A program made the translations under genes and the position numbers. The notes beneath the pieces were generated by a model. It did not search any database, was not told where the DNA came from, and was given only the letters and a program-made list of their open reading frames with translations. A stretch of DNA of 64,000 nucleotides from Ecdyonurus torrentis (lineage: Eukaryota; Arthropoda; Insecta; Ephemeroptera; Heptageniidae), in NCBI GenBank assembly GCA_949318235.1, contig OX439133.1, forward strand, positions 14,082,757 through 14,146,756. The letters run 5' to 3'. Numbering within the stretch: position 1 is the first letter of the stretch; the number at the start of each line of letters is the position of its first letter. Shown piece by piece: positions 61,870-64,000 of this stretch.

Positions 61870-63810
61870 GAACACTACTATAGTGTTAAGAGTTACAAAA
61901 TGGCAGTTCTATATATATATATATATATATTTAAGTGGTAAACAGGGTAAATTGTAAATCATGACTCATACTATACTTTATATTTCCATGTATATACTCT
62001 AGATAGGGGGTATAATATATTTACTTTCAATTTAACTGATCAGAAGTATTGTAAATAACTCGGATTTGTTATCTGTAAGTCGTACTTAACACTCATAATT
62101 AAGTTTTGTTGGAAAGCATTCCAGTTGGTTAAATTACTTAAAGGGATTAGTTACGGCCTTATAATAGGCCTAATGTTCTGTAGTACCAGTTACTGTGTAT
62201 GAGAAAATATGGAAAGAGCCTATATTCTTAGATTAAAAATTTGTTTAGGTTTCAATAGTGTTTCCGTTTCAGACCACATATGGACCACATGGACCACTAA
62301 TTCAAATTAGTTCTTTATTCATCAACAGAGCACGTCGGAACACACTGAATATAATATAGTCACGTTATTGAGAGCATTTAAATAAATAGCTCTTAAAATG
62401 ATATTTTGATGAAAATAAAATATCATGGTTAGATATGATAAATTTGAAAGAAAAGGATAGGAGAAACCTGCAAGGGCCTTGCCATAGTGAAGAGAGTCCC
62501 ATAGTTTGGTGAAAATCTGACTCTGAGAGTGGGTGGCAAAGGGCAAAGTATTTGGAGGGGGGGGGGGGGCAGTATGAGCAAATACTGATTTCCACTTATG
62601 GCCAATGCAACTTGGATCTATATAATAGGTCCTAATAATAGAAAAAAAATTTACAATCAATTTAGAGTTCAATGACAGAAGCTATCCAATATTGTGTTAG
62701 CTTTTTATCCCTGTGCTAGCAACATTTTCTTCAAACTAAAGGACTCTCTTTACTATAATATACTTTTATATCAACCTAACCGTGATGTTTAATTTTCCTT
62801 CATTCTAAAAATTTCCTCTGTAACAAAGCATTACTGTATGTAAACAGTCCATATAAACTCATTATAAAAAGATATAAATATTTATGTATCACACATAAGC
62901 AGTGATGAAATGTTAGATGTTATATCAGAATGACACTTTGCTATATATGTAGCTCTAATGTGTTGTCAGATATTATCTAAAACATGTCTACTATTTCCCT
63001 TCTATCTCTCTCTCTCTATACATGCTCAATTAAACATAGAGTCACCTTCATAGGATTAACAAATTAAATGTGTTTAATGTAATCAAATTTTGTATCTGAC
63101 AATAATTTTTTTGTTAGCTATAGAAATAATTGTTATTTAATAAAAACATTTAAAATTAGGTTTCTGAGATGATTTAGCTAAAAAATTTAAACGTATTTTT
63201 TTTTTTTTTTTTTTTTTTTAAATGTACTGTACTGTGACACTTAAAAATAAGATAGCTGTACAAATTTGCAAAATTATGAAGCACAATTCAAAATTTCACT
63301 CTCATAATATAACTTTTTTCTACTTTATCTAATGGTCCTGAAATTTTTATCCACAGGTACTTTTTATACCTTTGACTTTCAAATGACTTTCAAAATCATG
63401 GGAACCACTTTTTGAATTTTAGAAATAAGTACAACCCTTAAAGAAGTCATAGTGGTTAGAATTATGTATCTAACGGAAAGGATGGAGGAAACTAGTAAGG
63501 CAAGGAGCTTACTTTAGTAATGTCCAATAGTTTGGTATTAAAAAAAAAAATGCAATTTCAGGGATAAACAATAATGCATAGTTTTGATGCCTGATTTGAA
63601 ATATTATGCTAATATAAGGGATTTTTTTTTAATTGTTTAAATTTTCAAAGGCTCCTTATAGCGAAATATAGTAATATAGTCCCCTATAGGGTACTGACAA
63701 TTCTAAGGGCTTACTGGTGAAGCGTCTAAGCAAATCACATGTGGTACAGGGGAAAAAAATACATCTAATTTCCTATCCTTAAGCATTGCCTTGCCATGTT
63801 TTTGAGACAC
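61870..63810. other. Unclassified stretch, no gene seen
   Basis: TA array at 61909-61931, poly(G) at 62557-62570, poly(T) at 63197-63219. Related strings AAAGGATAGGAGAAACCTGC (62453) and AAAGGATGGAGGAAACTAGT (63477) hint at a decayed repeat. A 116-codon minus-strand frame over 62322-62672 crosses the G run and has no recognised motif. Confidence 0.45.
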
Positions 63811-63814
63811 TATG

Positions 63815-63872
63815 GCTAAAAATGTTTAAATGAGGAATACTAGACATACTTTTATAAGTCTAAAGGCAATAC

Positions 63873-63900
<28 letters not shown>
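63815..63900 (+). mobile_element. Element E fragment with poly(A)
   Basis: GAGGAATACTAGACATACTT + TTATAAGTCTAA matches the distal third of E copies 2 and 3. A poly(A) (63871-63900) and a poly(T) (63925-63957) follow. The left part of the element is missing or too diverged to see. Confidence 0.4.
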
Positions 63901-63903
<3 letters not shown>

Positions 63904-63922
63904 CTAGTAACATTTATTCCAT

Positions 63923-63962
<40 letters not shown>

Positions 63963-64000
63963 GGTGTGTAGATTGGAATGTAGAAAATAATATTTTAAAG

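Noticed and set aside
62322..62672. 116-codon minus-strand frame
   Set aside because: Crosses the poly(G) run (Pro stretch) and has no recognisable domain or splice support.

Overview
This is a gene-poor, strongly AT-rich piece of a eukaryotic nuclear genome, almost certainly from a bilaterian invertebrate. It holds spliceosomal GT-AG introns, long microsatellites (GA/TC, TTAC, ATTC), many poly(A)/poly(T) tracts and many short inverted-repeat transposons. Bacterial features (operons, ribosome-binding sites, RNA operons, CRISPR) are absent. I cannot name the species.

The one convincing protein-coding locus is on the plus strand. Two internal exons (43772-43966 and 48627-48735) encode the two halves of a Neh2-type domain, the KEAP1-binding region of a CNC-family bZIP factor (vertebrate NFE2L2/NRF2 and NFE2L1, insect cap'n'collar CncC). 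The first exon carries the DLG motif and the second the ETG of the ETGE motif. They are joined in phase 0 across a 4.66 kb intron. The second exon ends one base into the motif's Gly codon, so the final Glu must come from a downstream exon that I could not find. No bZIP or other CNC exon was recognised. The rest of the window is therefore probably intron of this gene, or intron plus intergenic DNA.

A weak second gene candidate lies on the minus strand (34305 down to about 33760). It has a short internal exon, a 157-bp GT-AG intron, a 3'-terminal exon and a polyadenylation signal. The whole structure sits inside a 1.7 kb inverted-repeat element (33315-34990).

The rest is mainly repeats, which I sorted by eye into families labelled A to K. 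A: five copies of a ~340 bp piggyBac-like MITE ending in TTAA. B: eleven copies (one divergent) of a ~310-340 bp MITE with TAGGGTG termini, several carrying a perfect CRE palindrome. C: long-hairpin elements, two of them nested inside other elements. D: ~110 bp MITEs, three copies. E: three copies plus a fragment. F: copies rich in the string AGCATAATTTATGCT, clustered around the DLG exon. G: the 1.7 kb element. H and K: single foldback elements. I and J: two-copy short repeats. There is also a cruciform-forming minisatellite at 56727-57440 and alternating GA/TC/GA arrays at 61437-61865.

Region by region: 1-10 kb is MITE-dense; 10-18 kb holds simple repeats; 18-25 kb is MITE-dense; 25-31 kb is AT-rich with AAAT and ATTC arrays; 31-38 kb holds the G element and MITEs; 38-42.7 kb is featureless; 42.7-49.8 kb is the CNC locus with F, D and C elements; 50-56.7 kb is sparse; 56.7-64 kb holds the minisatellite, E and B elements and GA/TC arrays.
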